A stretch of 64,000 bases of DNA from Guyanagaster necrorhizus (taxonomy: Eukaryota; Basidiomycota; Agaricomycetes; Agaricales; Physalacriaceae). The stretch is from positions 1 through 64,000 of the forward strand of contig NW_025064918.1 of NCBI RefSeq assembly GCF_019112545.1, given 5' to 3'. Shown piece by piece: positions 1-9,989 of this stretch. The notes beneath the pieces are model-generated. The model saw only the letters and a program-made list of their open reading frames with translations, ran no database searches and was not told where the DNA came from. Within the stretch, counting starts at the first letter, position 1, and the number at the start of each line of letters is the position of its first letter. The translations under genes were made by a program, and so were the position numbers.

Positions 1-240
1 TGTTTTGATAAAACAAAAAGCTTTGAGACTTAGAGAGACCTCGGACTGTTGTAAGCGCACTATTACTGTTCACGCACTGTGATCTCATTGAAGAAAACAA
101 TTACATTTGTTGAATACTACTTTATCGCATTATAATCCCACCACGAACTAAGAGTTTTGTGTGTGTGTGGGTGTGAGTGTGGTCAGTGGATAACGCTCTG
201 CTGTATCCGTTTTCACCTTGCGCGCACTCAGGTACTCTTC
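1..240 (+). repeat. S-family long repeat, right-hand end only (S0)
   Basis: This stretch matches the last part of the S repeat seen in full at 39976-41773 and, inverted, at 16608-18438. Shared landmarks are the gataaaacaaaaagctttga block near position 8, a GT-rich run near 157-180 and the terminal gcgcgcactca...ctcttc. Chromovirus Gag sequence resumes at 241, so S0 is inserted in the Gag region of element A. Its left part lies outside the window. It keeps several CpG sites, unlike S1 to S3, so it is less decayed. Confidence 0.75.
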
Positions 241-682
241 AGCGGCGTACTGTAAAATTTTTTGTTTCTCAGTATTTTCTGCATACTGATACTCCAGTCC
301 TAGTGCTGTTGCTTGCCAGCGTATGTCTTGCCATAGAAAATTCCTGCCCTGCTCATACAACTCCTGATATTCCCTGTCTCTCGCCCTTCCTATTTCCTCT
401 CTCAGGGCTTCTTCATCTGTTTCTTCCCCTGCGTGTTCTAGTTGTCATCGGTATGGGTCATCACTATCATTGTCCTCCTCGTTGCCGCTGTCCCCTTCCT
501 CGAGGAGGGAATGGGCGGGCTGGCCGTAGATGGACGGCACAGCTGGACGAAGGGTCATCGGGGACCCTTCCGTTGATTTGGGTGCTGAGGCCGGCGTCCT
601 CTCAGTCACTGGTTCGAGCGATGGGGGGACTCCTAAGTCGGCTATAGCGCGTTCCTCCATTCGCTCTTGTCTCCTCCAGTTC
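241..682 (-). pseudogene. Element A Gag region, fragment
   Basis: On the minus strand this continues downstream of ORF1 in the frame of the overlapping 452-residue ORF. After an in-frame TGA (445-447, preceded by CGA, so plausibly a decayed CGA) the frame stays open and contains the block KILQYAAEEYL. The same block occurs in element 2 (RRDILQYAAIKQAI, about 9670-9710) and element 1 (KIDILQYAATEQAI, about 34070-34100), which identifies it as a conserved Gag-precursor segment upstream of the capsid. S0 cuts it at 240. The capsid, protease and pol of element A are not in the window. Confidence 0.6.
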
Positions 683-1803
683 TCAGCTATAGAGGCTGAA
701 GTGTCGTTGGAACTCTGGATTAAGGAACTGTCTAGCGACTCTGCTGCCCAAGAATCGCTGGAGAGCCCTGTCAGGGATGTGGGCATTGTCTGGTACTCGG
801 AGCCCGTAGGCTCCGAGGACCGAGTCGGCATCTGAGGAAATGGTATCGGTATGGGCGGGATATTCAAGGTCGACGGTTTGGGGCTCTCCTGTCCTTCCTC
901 GTCGAATGGCTTCGTCCCAGCTGACGATGCTGGCGGGTCTGGTCCACAGGTCGTCCTCTGAGTCAGGCTCTCTAAAGGGGGACCCTGAATCGGTGCGGAG
1001 CTCATACTCCCTAGGGGAGGCTGACCCCATCCTCTCAATCTCTTCCCTTCTTCTTTGGGCTCTTCCCTGTCTGTTGTATTCTGCGGCTTCGTACTGCTCT
1101 CGGGCTTCTTCCCATACATAGTCGGTGAGCTCTTCCTGAGTTCGCCTGATTCCTTCTGCCCTGTTCTGGTTCTGCTGTTGTACGGCTTCATCATAATTGA
1201 AGGGGATGTTAAGGTCCCACTCTGGGAATATGCGGTGTATAATTCTTGCTCGTGCGGCTCTCCCCCTTTCGCTGGTGGTCCCGACCTTGGGCTCGCTTCC
1301 CACGTGGAGATGTCGGAAGGGGTCCCCTGCCACAGAGATGGCAATCTCTGCATTTGCATAGTCGGGGTGAATGGTCCTTCCATGCGGGTCCTCGATCCCC
1401 AGCCTACTGACGGATCGACTGGAGTCGGAGTTGGGCTGGGTGGGGGTTTCGGGGGGGTTCTGGGGGGAGTCGGGGCCTTTGCGGGGTCCCGTAGCCATCC
1501 GAGTGGCATCAAGGGAGTCCCGAGCACGGTTTCCAATCCCTGGGGGAATTGGGGAGGCAGGATGCTCAGGGGAACCTGCTGGAGTGACGTAGTTGGAGAC
1601 CTCTGTGGGCTCCTGAGTGACATTCGTCGTCCATGGGTTCTGGAACCCTGTGAGGGCGGGATGGCAGGGTCCGTTGTTTCGTCGGGAGTGTTGGGGTCCT
1701 TCTTCCTCATAAAGGCTCCCCGGATCCGAGTTGTTATGCCCGGCTTCTGGTATGGGTCCCCCTTGCGGGAAGAAGGACGTTCTGGCAGAGGGGGGGATGT
1801 CAT
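445..1803 (-). CDS. Overlapping 452-residue ORF inside element A ORF1
   Basis: A second minus-strand frame, open for 1.36 kb and overlapping ORF1 for about 1.1 kb. It is Pro/Ser/Thr-rich and starts MTSPPLPERPSSRKG. The equivalent frame in element 3 (28010-29152, 380 residues) is also open despite heavy decay, and matching blocks such as TPLMPLGWLRDP versus IPLMPLRWLQDP are visible. Downstream of the ORF1 stop this frame, not the ORF1 frame, carries the conserved Gag block, so the two may be joined by a frameshift. It could equally be a shadow of ORF1 made open by low-stop codon composition. Confidence 0.35.
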   Translation of the reverse strand: MTSPPLPERPSSRKGDPYQKPGITTRIRGAFMRKKDPNTPDETTDPAIPPSQGSRTHGRRMSLRSPQRSPTTSLQQVPLSILPPQFPQGLETVLGTPLMPLGWLRDPAKAPTPPRTPPKPPPSPTPTPVDPSVGWGSRTRMEGPFTPTMQMQRLPSLWQGTPSDISTWEASPRSGPPAKGGEPHEQELYTAYSQSGTLTSPSIMMKPYNSRTRTGQKESGELRKSSPTMYGKKPESSTKPQNTTDREEPKEEGKRLRGWGQPPLGSMSSAPIQGPPLESLTQRTTCGPDPPASSAGTKPFDEEGQESPKPSTLNIPPIPIPFPQMPTRSSEPTGSEYQTMPTSLTGLSSDSWAAESLDSSLIQSSNDTSASIAENWRRQERMEERAIADLGVPPSLEPVTERTPASAPKSTEGSPMTLRPAVPSIYGQPAHSLLEEGDSGNEEDNDSDDPYR

Positions 1804-2020
1804 GAAAAGGGAGGTCGGGGGTTACGTTGCGTAGAATTTGTTGGATGTGCTGGAACGCTTGATAGTGCCTGACTATCCAAGCTGCTACTGATTGTCGTCC
1901 TCGGCAGAGAGTGATGATGGCTAAAAGTCTGAGCAAAGTTCCAATAATGGAAGCGATAAGCTCAAAGAAGTCGTGGTTTAGGTCTGCGGTTGTCACTGGA
2001 GGCATTCGGTTTCTCAGCAC
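683..2020 (-). CDS. Chromovirus element A ORF1 (Gag-precursor N-terminal protein)
   Basis: Minus-strand ORF of 445 residues starting 42 bp inside the 5' LTR. A second in-frame Met at 2005 begins MPPVTTADLNHDFF and is the start shared with the other elements. The N-terminus carries a strongly hydrophobic stretch (FFELIASIIGTLLRLLAII), then Pro/Ser-rich probably disordered sequence, then a charged segment (IPFNYDEAV...YVWEEAREQYEAAEYN) that recurs in elements 2 and 3. Its role is unknown; position argues for a Gag leader. It is one of the few long uninterrupted element ORFs here and keeps many CpG sites, so element A is probably younger. It overlaps a second open frame (445-1803). Confidence 0.6.
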   Translation of the reverse strand: MLRNRMPPVTTADLNHDFFELIASIIGTLLRLLAIITLCRGRQSVAAWIVRHYQAFQHIQQILRNVTPDLPFHDIPPSARTSFFPQGGPIPEAGHNNSDPGSLYEEEGPQHSRRNNGPCHPALTGFQNPWTTNVTQEPTEVSNYVTPAGSPEHPASPIPPGIGNRARDSLDATRMATGPRKGPDSPQNPPETPTQPNSDSSRSVSRLGIEDPHGRTIHPDYANAEIAISVAGDPFRHLHVGSEPKVGTTSERGRAARARIIHRIFPEWDLNIPFNYDEAVQQQNQNRAEGIRRTQEELTDYVWEEAREQYEAAEYNRQGRAQRRREEIERMGSASPREYELRTDSGSPFREPDSEDDLWTRPASIVSWDEAIRRGRTGEPQTVDLEYPAHTDTISSDADSVLGAYGLRVPDNAHIPDRALQRFLGSRVARQFLNPEFQRHFSLYS

Positions 2021-2047
2021 AATTGGGCTTGAGAAAGGGAAGGAGGA

Positions 2048-2060
2048 AGCTTCAAGCTAA
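2048..2060 (-). promoter_or_regulatory. Primer-binding site of element A (self-priming type)
   Basis: The 13 bases one nucleotide inside the 5' LTR read on the plus strand agcttcaagctaa. The LTR has the reverse complement of almost the same word at 2212-2224 (plus strand ttagctcgaagct), which on the minus-strand RNA lies downstream of the probable TATA region. An RNA beginning there could fold back on its own primer site with 12 of 13 pairs. Fungal Tf1/sushi chromoviruses are known to self-prime in this way. Confidence 0.55.
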
Positions 2061-2061
2061 T

Positions 2062-2485
2062 TGTTAGGCCCAAGCGTCACGTGGACAGATACATGTGATA
2101 AGCAGGCGTTCCTTCGCACTTCGAGGAATCACCTGAGTTCACTAGAGTATACCCGTGCGGTGTGATACAAGGTCTGATATAGACTTGAGGTAGGATGGTA
2201 TGTTATAAACTTTAGCTCGAAGCTGGGGTATACCAGTGAGAGCTGTCGGTCTTAAATACTGTACAGGTAATGCTAATAATATGACTACTTATTGTGTTGA
2301 CTTGTGTCCATGGTGCCTGTTGTCCTTGAGCATCGTTGTTGTACATAACAAGGTAATTGTGCATCGTCAAGCATCGTTGTATCTAGGCGGCTCAGCTGTG
2401 CTTACTAAGCCTTTCCCATGGTCTCGTGCTATGACTAAGCATGAATAGGGGTAGAAAAAGAAAAAGAAATGGGAAAATCGTAACA
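2062..2485 (-). repeat. 5' LTR of chromovirus element A
   Basis: 424 bp bounded by TGTTAGG on the plus strand and CGTAACA at the right; in element orientation it begins tgttacgatttt and ends cctaaca. It belongs to the same LTR family as those of elements 1 to 4 and the solo LTRs, sharing the cttagtca motifs and the agctt(c/t)(g/a)agctaa word. The partner LTR is off the left edge, so the TSD cannot be tested. The right flank is ttgac. Confidence 0.8.
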
Positions 2486-2679
2486 TTGACTCAGATGCAT
2501 GCCTCAGTGCCTTGAGTATCTAGATCAATCACTGGCTCACTATCACTTGCTGAATAGGGTTGCATCACATGTTTCTGCCAATCCTGGCTGTTTTTTTTTA
2601 ATGAAATAATGTGTTTATCTTTTTACATATAATATACTAGATAAAAGTCAATATATTACATATTCTACCAATCACACAT
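2486..2679. other. Short unique spacer between element A and S1
   Basis: No ORF, LTR or repeat relationship was recognised in these roughly 190 bp. The stretch is AT-rich and nearly CpG-free, with a T9 run near 2590. Confidence 0.4.
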
Positions 2680-3097
2680 TGACATGCCCTGAACATGTCC
2701 ATGCATGTAATTTTATGAAATACAGTACTACTAAGCATATGAAGCAAAATAGACCTAGAGTGCAATAAAAGAAAGGCTAGCCATGATGAGCTTGAGTAAT
2801 GATTGGTGGAGTATATGACTTAGCTTCAGGATGATACTGAAGAGTCATACTGCACAGAAAGTCTTGGTACTTGACACTGAATGCACTGATGATAGCACAG
2901 AGCTTGTGCATTAAGAATAAATATCATACAGAACTATGGATATGGCCTTGCATGCAAGAGACTCTACATGTGACCTTTGTGAGGGACTTTGAGCATGATC
3001 TTGTATAAGACTTTATGCAGTACTATGTATGACACATAACTATAGAGTAGATTAATTGATGTGCTTTAGGCCAGAAGTAACACACATTGTGAGTAAG
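2680..3097 (+). repeat. S1, left half of an S-family repeat split by element 1
   Basis: It begins tgacatgccctg, matching the start of S2 (tgacatgccctctcc at 39976), and diverges moderately after that. It stops at the GTAAG target-site duplication (3093-3097) of element 1 and resumes after the second GTAAG at 36022-36026. S1 is therefore the outermost layer of the nest. Confidence 0.65.
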
Positions 3098-3547
3098 TGT
3101 TAGACTTAACTGGCATATGACCTGAACATATGATAAACTAGCACTGTATCACATTCATACAGTCATGCTAGAGTTCACTTAATGTGTTATACCAGGCAGA
3201 GTGCTTCAAGGCCAGAGACAAGCTAGGTTCAAGAGAAGATAGTATAAGATAAACTTATAGCTTGAAGCTGGACTACTACAGTGAGAGCTATCCTACTTAT
3301 ATACTGTTCAACTTGTAATAAATATAACTACTATCTATTGTGCTGTTCTATGCTACAGTACTGATTCTGCCTGGTCATTAGAGGTGAAACAATAGAGAAT
3401 TGTCTGTGGGCCAGATGACTGAATACAATAGCATCTCATCTGTTGTGATTACCTAATCTTCCTATGCCATTTGAGAAAGTGCTCAAGATAAGATAAATGT
3501 CCTGATAAGATAAGAAAAGAAAAAGGATATAGAGAAAAATCATAACA
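3098..3547 (-). repeat. 3' LTR of element 1
   Basis: 450 bp, TGTTAGA to CATAACA on the plus strand. Next to it at 3548-3580 lies the polypurine-tract side (plus strand tcatctctctcttaaaacca), so the minus-strand element ends here. It is nearly identical to 35572-36021. Confidence 0.9.
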
Positions 3548-4222
3548 TCATCTCTCTCTTAAAACCATCATTCCAATGGATTAATTAATGAAAAGTTTAT
3601 AGTTACAAATAGCATCATCCATGTTGAGGTCCTGCTCATGAATCCATTGGTTAGATTCAAGTCCATAGCCTTTCTATTTGACTAGATAATAGTTGACAGT
3701 ATGACTGTCATCACTGTAGGCTCAAACTTTGCAGAGTTTGTGATTCAAAATTTGTTCAACTTCATTGTGTTCCTCTTTTTTGATCAGGATGGGCTCTGGA
3801 GAGGGCAGAGTTTCTTGGCTAGGAAAGGCCAGTGCAATGTAGGGGGTGAGAAGCATTTTTTTGAAAACTGGATGTATCTGCCAGGTGTTGGAGAGTTTCA
3901 GGCAGTATGTGGAAATGCCAACTTTTGCAAGTATGAGGAAGGGTCTAGTCTATTTGTCAGTGAGTTTGCATTTCAGTCAAGAGAGATGAAGGTTGCTGGT
4001 GTCCAGCCAGACTTTATTATTGATGAAGTATTCATGAGCAGGCTGCTTGTGTTTGTCATATTGCATCTTTATGGTGGCAGCAGCTTTTTGGAGGGCAGTG
4101 TGTGTTTTGGCATAAATTGCAGTCATGAGCTATGCAAAGTCAGAGAATGCAGGGGTCATAGTGTTGTGTCAGTTCATGATCATGATTTGGGAATAGCATC
4201 CATAGTTAATGAAGAAAGAGAT
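3548..4222 (-). pseudogene. Element 1 integrase C-terminus and chromodomain, decayed
   Basis: The minus-strand translation contains VNYYLVK*KGYGLESNQW, the chromodomain core seen intact in element 3 (YLVSWKGYRPESNQW), followed toward higher coordinates by the integrase C-terminal linker with QRYDKH-like and VWLDT-like traces. Stops interrupt every frame. Chromodomains of this class are thought to steer integration toward heterochromatin. The long plus-strand ORF across this stretch is a shadow. A solo LTR cuts the gene at 4223. Confidence 0.6.
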
Positions 4223-4726
4223 TGTTAAGCTCAAATTCCATGTGACTATTAACATGTGATAAACTGTTCAGAACCTTGCACTTTGGATTAGACTGACAGA
4301 GTTCACTGATGTGTTAATAGAGTTGTGTAGTCAAGGTGTTGCAAGTTGCTCAAGAGTAGATGGTGAAGAATAAACTTTAGCTCAAAGCTGGGATACTACA
4401 GTGAGAACTGCACTACTTAAATACTGTTCTGTTATCTGGCTATAAATAAACATTCACAAAAGATATTGTCTGTCACAGAGCTATTACCTCTGCTGTTGCC
4501 AGGCTCCCCACAAAAGCTGTTGTCTTGCTGTTGTGTTGTTACTGCTGTGCCACAGTTTACTGACAAAAGGAGTATTGTCTCTCCCTTCACAGTGCACAGC
4601 AGTGCAATAAGATGATGATCAACTGGGTTGCTGACTAAGCCTTCCCATGGTCCTAAGCGCTCTGACTAAGCAAAGATAGAGGTCATTTCTGAGGAAAAAG
4701 AAAAGAAATTAGAAAAAATTGTAACA
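4223..4726 (-). mobile_element. Solo chromovirus LTR with TSD GAGAT
   Basis: 504 bp, TGTTAAG to TGTAACA, same LTR family and in minus orientation. It is flanked by a perfect 5-bp duplication GAGAT (4218-4222 and 4727-4731), so it is an independent insertion in the integrase of element 1 that was reduced to one LTR by recombination. Confidence 0.9.
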
Positions 4727-4907
4727 GAGATCTTGTTAGTCATGGAGTGAGTATAGTTATTGTGTTGGAATGTCACAAGAGCAAGCCATTCAGTCCAATC
4801 ATTCTGTCTGTGATTGATGAACATCTGAAAATACTTCTTGATCTCTTGATTAGCATGCTCAGTTTGCCCATCAGTCTGGGGATGATAAGCAGTTGAGGCA
4901 TTACTTT
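4727..4907 (-). pseudogene. Element 1 integrase segment with the catalytic Glu
   Basis: The minus-strand translation includes PQTDGQTEHA, the segment carrying the third residue of the D,D-35-E triad. The part with the two Asp residues lies beyond the 1.36-kb insert, from 6266 onward. Confidence 0.6.
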
Positions 4908-6265
4908 GATGATGTGCTTAGTAATAGCTAAGTGACTAAGAAAGGTGAATGAGGAATGAACTCTCAATCACCAACACCTAACCACTCAATACACAATCAC
5001 CAAATACAATTGAGGTTGGTTGTTTTGAGTATGATAGAAGCACTCTTGCAGTTTTAAGTAAAATCAAAAAAACAGTCAATAAAGACAGTTATTTAACTCT
5101 ATCTTGCTTTCTAAGATGCAATACTTATGAGGGTTGTTTATTGCAATGTTTAAGTATAATCAGGACTTAGAATCAATGTACAATTACACTCCAAATCAAC
5201 TTAGAATATTCTGAAACCTAATGAACTCCAAAACCCAAATACTAAGTCTATCAAGTATTTAGGCTTGACTAGCTACACTCTTGTCTGGCTAGCAGTCCTC
5301 AAAACTGAAGAACTTGTATTCTGATGCTGAAACCCTTATAGTTTGAAACCCATATTAATCCAAAACCCAAAATACAGTTATTATTCCAATCCAATCCTCT
5401 CTAAGTGACAAAGCAACTTAAATAAATCACTAAGTTGAAGCAGAACTCAAAAACCATTGTCTCAGGGACTAACTACAGTGAGCTAGAAGGCCTGAACATG
5501 GGGGTGGGTCGCTTTCTTCCTATTTCCCCCTCTTTCCTACTTTTATACATCAACAGCAGGTACAGAATCTATAAATAAAGCATTCAAAATAGTATTTCTC
5601 CTGTTTAAAGTGGAATCATGCTATTATTCTGGAATGGTGGCACTCCTGGACTCCCCTAGGCTTGACCAGACCTGCCTGGCTACTGCACAGCTTTATTTTA
5701 AGCCTACAGTGCCTGTGGGTACCTAACTCCTTTCTGTCTACCCAGAGTTTTAATCCTCTGAGTTATTCTTAGTAGCTCAATCAATCAGGCCCAGTCAACT
5801 GGTCCTATCCACTCTATTCCTCTCAATTCGAAGTCCTTTAGGTCACCTGATACCTAGAAAATTCAGACTTAGGCATTTGAGTCAAAACTCAGAGTGCTAG
5901 CCACAGATTATTGGGTCTCTCTTCTTACTGCTCCTGGATCATGCTGACTTTACTCAATACTCTACAACTGGCTATGGTATTATATTCCTAGCTGTCTTAG
6001 AATATACTTGTCTTAGTGGCATGTAGAATTGGCTCCAGTTGAGGTACTGCTTCTAAGTCCAACTTGGACTTAGTATTTTCCAAGGTGTGGTGCAGAACTT
6101 TTCTAAGTTCAAACCTGACTTAGGATTAGTGACTAGCATGACTGTCAGCTCAGAGCCTCAGCCATAGTCCTCTACTGGCTAATGGTCCTCAGTTACTAGC
6201 ATATTCTAGTGTGTTATGCAGAATTCACAAATTATAGGGCTGGACATGTACCCAGCATATCATCA
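4908..6265. mobile_element. Unclassified 1.36-kb insertion in the integrase gene
   Basis: Homologous integrase DNA in elements 3 and 4 is continuous where element 1 is broken, so this is an insertion. Its ends form an imperfect inverted repeat: left gatgatgtgcttagtaa, right (reverse-complemented) gatgatatgctgggtac. Host sequence around the join reads tttgatg / gatgttaag, so a short duplication of about 4 bp is possible. There is no credible ORF and no similarity to the LTR families here. A non-autonomous DNA transposon is the simplest reading, but boundaries are good only to a few bases. Confidence 0.45.
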
Positions 6266-7619
6266 GATGTTAAGAAGATGATAGAGATCATTGAGGAATT
6301 TGGAGATGAATTGTGGATCACAGTCTGAAATGACTATTTGGAGCATCTTATGCTTTGCATAAACTTCATCACATAAAATCTTTGTCCATCCCTTGGAAGA
6401 CAGTTTCATTGAACATGTGATCAAGATGATTGCCTTTGAGAACCAGTCAACAATGATGATAATGATGTCATAGCCATTACAGTCCAGGAGTCCAGTGATC
6501 ATATCAACTGAGATGTGGATTCATGGTTCTGTGGAAACCTTATTTGGGTAAAGTGGAGCAGCTCATGCCTGTGTGCTTGACTTGGTTTGCTGACAAGTTT
6601 TGCACCTCTTAACATACTTCTTGATGTCCTGTCCTATTTTCAGCCACTAGTACTCCCTCAATATGAGCTCCTTCATTTTTGCAATTCCTAGATGACCTGC
6701 AGTGACATGGTCATGAGACATAGTGATAACCTCCTCCCAGAGAGCATGATCATGGGGAATATAGATTTGATTGTTGTAGTAGATCAGATCCTCTGACTTG
6801 GTCATATCTCATTTGTGATTGATGGAGAGAGTGATTTGCTGGTCCCATAATTCCATTCATCATGTTGCACTCTTGATCTGCTTATGGACTTCCTCTTCTG
6901 TTGGCATGATCATGGCTTGAAAGTGTTCCAGCTTCAAGAGCATTACTTCTTTATTGTCCTCCCCTCTTTGGTTATGATCAGGTCTTCAACTTAATAGATC
7001 CACCTTCTTGTTCACTGTTTCTGCCTTATGGTGTAGGGAATATTGATATTATGCCAGCTCAGTAATCCAGTGGGCTTGGCACTAGTTGAGTTTCTGTGGC
7101 AATTGGAAATAATGTAGGTTTTAATGAATGGTCCAGACCTCAAAGGTGTGAAGGGTGCCAATCAGATTGTACCTCCACTTGGCAAGCACTAACATGATGG
7201 CCAGGAGTTCCTTATCATAGATTTCATAGTTGCATTCAGTGGTGGTTAATGCCTTTGAGAGGAATGCAACAGGTTGCCATTTCCCATTCTGCTCTTATGA
7301 GAGTACTGCTCTGACTGCTCCCTCACTTGAGTTGGCCTCAACTCAGAATTTTCCATTTTCTGTTGGTACTGCAAGTATCACATCTTCAGCTAGTCACCTC
7401 TTCAAGTCATTAAATGTGGTTTGCTGGGTGATTCCCCAGATCCAGAGGGCATTTCCTATGAGTTGGGTCATAGAGCAGATGATCTTGCTGTAATCTCAGA
7501 TAAACCAGCAGTAGAAGTTTGTAAATCTAAGGAAGGACTGTAATTCCTTCTTCTTGGTCAGCATCAGCCACTCTGTTACTTCTGCCACCTTGATGGGATC
7601 TATCTGAATACTTCCCTCA
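6266..7619 (-). pseudogene. Element 1 integrase core, zinc finger and RNase H region
   Basis: The longest open piece (6263-6502) encodes MITGLLDCNGYDIIIIIVDW and continues to VISDCDPQF, containing the first two catalytic Asp. Upstream in reading order come the HHCC zinc-binding residues (SHDHVTAGH near 6700, KRCKTCQQ near 6590), then RNase H and the RT C-terminal region up to 7619. Element 2 is inserted there and the RT resumes at 30928. Several stops make it a pseudogene. Confidence 0.7.
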
Positions 7620-8077
7620 TATTATGATTTTCTTGATCTTTCTTTTTCTTAACTCCTATTTTGCTTAGTCAGAGTGCTTGGGATAGGCACTTAAAAATCA
7701 TGGGACATGCTTAGTCATCATAATAGATATGGTCAGCCCATTATCCTTCTCCTCTGATGGGCCCCTTGACAATGGAGAATACTCTTTTGTAGCAGTAATG
7801 ATGCTCTAGGACAATGAGCATCATAGCATAGAAACCCACAATAATATGTATTATTTTTACTTAGACTCTTGAATAATATATAAGTAGCATAGCTCTCACT
7901 GTATATCCCCAGCTTTGAGCTAAAGTTTATTCTTTACTATTCTATCTCAAGCCAACTGTCTTGGCCTTGAGACATAACACCACACAAGCATAGATAGTGA
8001 ACTTAGGCATAACTATACAAACTCAATACAGTGCCTACTTATCACATGTTTAGATCATATATCACTTGGGCTTAACA
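7620..8077 (+). repeat. 5' LTR of element 2
   Basis: 458 bp. It contains a TATA-like tatataagtag near 7878 and, about 33 bp on, agctttgagctaa (7911-7923), the probable RNA start region. It ends gggcttaaca. The 3' copy at 30471-30927 differs at scattered positions, mostly transitions. Confidence 0.9.
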
Positions 8078-8078
8078 A

Positions 8079-8088
8079 TTAGCTCAAA
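8079..8088 (+). promoter_or_regulatory. Primer-binding site of element 2 (self-priming type)
   Basis: The bases ttagctcaaa, one nucleotide inside the 5' LTR, are the reverse complement of tttgagctaa inside the LTR (7914-7923), just downstream of the TATA-like box. No match to a usual tRNA 3'-end primer was recognised. Confidence 0.5.
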
Positions 8089-8136
8089 TCTTCTTGCTTC
8101 TCTTTCCTTATGCACACTAGTAGTGAAGAAAACTGA

Positions 8137-9870
8137 ATGCCACCTGCATCCACATCAACCTCTGATCTCACCACTGACTTTTTTAGACTTTTAGCCTCTG
8201 TGATAGAAACCCTACTCAGGCTACTAGTCATTGTTTATCTTTGCTGAAGACATCAATCTGTAACTGCTTGGGTAGTCCAGCACTACCACATATTCAGAAC
8301 TGTTCAGCAAATTATTCAAAAGGTCTTCTCAGTCTTCTCCTTCCATGATATTCCAGAAACTACCAGAAACTCCTACCAGCCCACATAAGGAGCCATACCA
8401 GAAACCAACCCCAGCAGCTTGAATCTGGGAGTACTTCCAACACAGGAAGAACACTGGTACCCCCTTAGACCCTCTCAAAACCCTCTCAGAAACAGCAACT
8501 ATCAATATCTGATAAACCTTCAGTCTCAGACCACAAGGATGAGGATCTCCCCTTGGACTTCTTTAATGCATCTCTGTCTCCTGACTCTTCCACTGCTCCC
8601 TATGAATCTGAGATTGATGATTGAGCTTGAGACTCTCTTAATGCCTCTTGTGTGGCTATGGACTCTGGATACAACTTGCTCTATGCCACCACAGAAGAAA
8701 GCCCAGTACTATCAACCCCTAGCAACATAGGACTTACCAGTTTTGAGATCAATACCTGCACTGATGTCACAGATCTTAGACTGTACAAACTCCCTCACAC
8801 CAGCTGGGAGAAGCAAGAAAGGCAAGCAGAGGAGTATGCAGCCAGAGAAGCAAAAGAATATGATGCTGTCTGGTACAATGCAGAGTACCAGTGATGACAA
8901 TGAGACCTCAAAGCTGTCAACTGGGACTCAGATGACCCTCAGTGGTATGGTCTATACACAGACTCTCCTGACTCTCTCTTCTGAGAGCCCAGCTGGAACA
9001 ATCTCACAGAAACTGTCATGGCTAGTAAAGCCAGGTGATGATCCCCTTATCCCTCTCCACTAGTCAGAAATAACACAAACATTGACCATATACTTTCCAA
9101 AGGGATCAGCACTCCTCCAACCATCTGAGTTCACAACAGAAACCTCTGATGATTCCTTAATAGAAACATTGCTGCTCTCTTCCTTAACCCTGTCTTCTAT
9201 GAGCAGTTCCACCAATATTGCAGCAGCCTGAAGAGACCAAGAGCAAGCAGTGACAGCAGCAGCAGTAAAGGAAGTCCTGAACTTAGAACTTACCAACTTT
9301 GAATGCAGCCTACTCCTGAGGCCAGACCAAGTACCAGCAGAAATAAAGGGTAGCTTCCTCATGACCCTAAGACCCTGCTCCCAGTCCATTTTTGACCAGC
9401 CAGATGATTTTCCAGGCAAGAATGAAGAAACAACCAGCAGGGATGAGAAGGAAGTCAGTAAGAACAAGGAAGTGATGCCCTTTGACTGGAGAGAAGGGTT
9501 TTATGCATTTGAGCCTGAGGATGAGGCAGTACTAGAGGAGAAAATACAATGCAAGAAAGAAAAGGAATTTATGAGGCTATACCAAGAGGAGGTTATCACA
9601 ATCCTCCACAATGGGGACTGGAGGGTCTCCCCATTGGAAAGGGAGTATATTATAGCAGACAACTTAGAGAGGAGGGACATTTTACAATATGCAGCTATAA
9701 AACAAGCTATTTCCTTATATAACAAGGTGTATCCAGAAGACATACTAACCAAGTTACCAGAGTATCAATTTCAGTTCAAGATTCAACTAATACCATGCAT
9801 GCTTCTCATACTGCTAAAATGGGCTGTCTACACAGCCCTCTTCTTCTGATCAACTACTATCTATGACACT
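8137..9870 (+). pseudogene. Element 2 ORF1 / Gag precursor N-terminal region
   Basis: It starts MPPASTSTSDLTTDFF, aligning with element A ORF1, followed by the same hydrophobic helix (LLASVIETLLRLLVIVYLC) and then a stop. The charged block (WEKQERQAEEYAAREAKEYD, 8652-8894) and the Gag block at 9250-9849 (FDWREGFYAFEPEDEAVLEE, then RRDILQYAAIKQAI) follow in shifting frames. The longest open part is 9250-9849 (199 residues). Decay has created several stops. Confidence 0.6.
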
Positions 9871-9989
9871 CAACAATGAACCTGCAAAGCCAAGATCCTG
9901 ACTCTGACCTAGTACCCTTTCAAACTGTGGTGACACAGGCTTCTCAGTGTCCAGCCACTCTCAGACAAAGCCAGAACAAGTGGACAGAC

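Noticed and set aside
177..1834. Several long plus-strand open frames across 177-1834
   Set aside because: They are antisense to element A ORF1, have no recognisable domain, and are open because the region is GC-rich with few stops on either strand.
3701..4228. 175-residue plus-strand open frame
   Set aside because: Shadow of the minus-strand integrase C-terminus and chromodomain; homologous positions in elements 3 and 4 code on the other strand.
4908..6265. Nested LTR retrotransposon
   Set aside because: No LTR pair, purine tract or gag-pol trace; the inverted ends and lack of coding fit a DNA element better.
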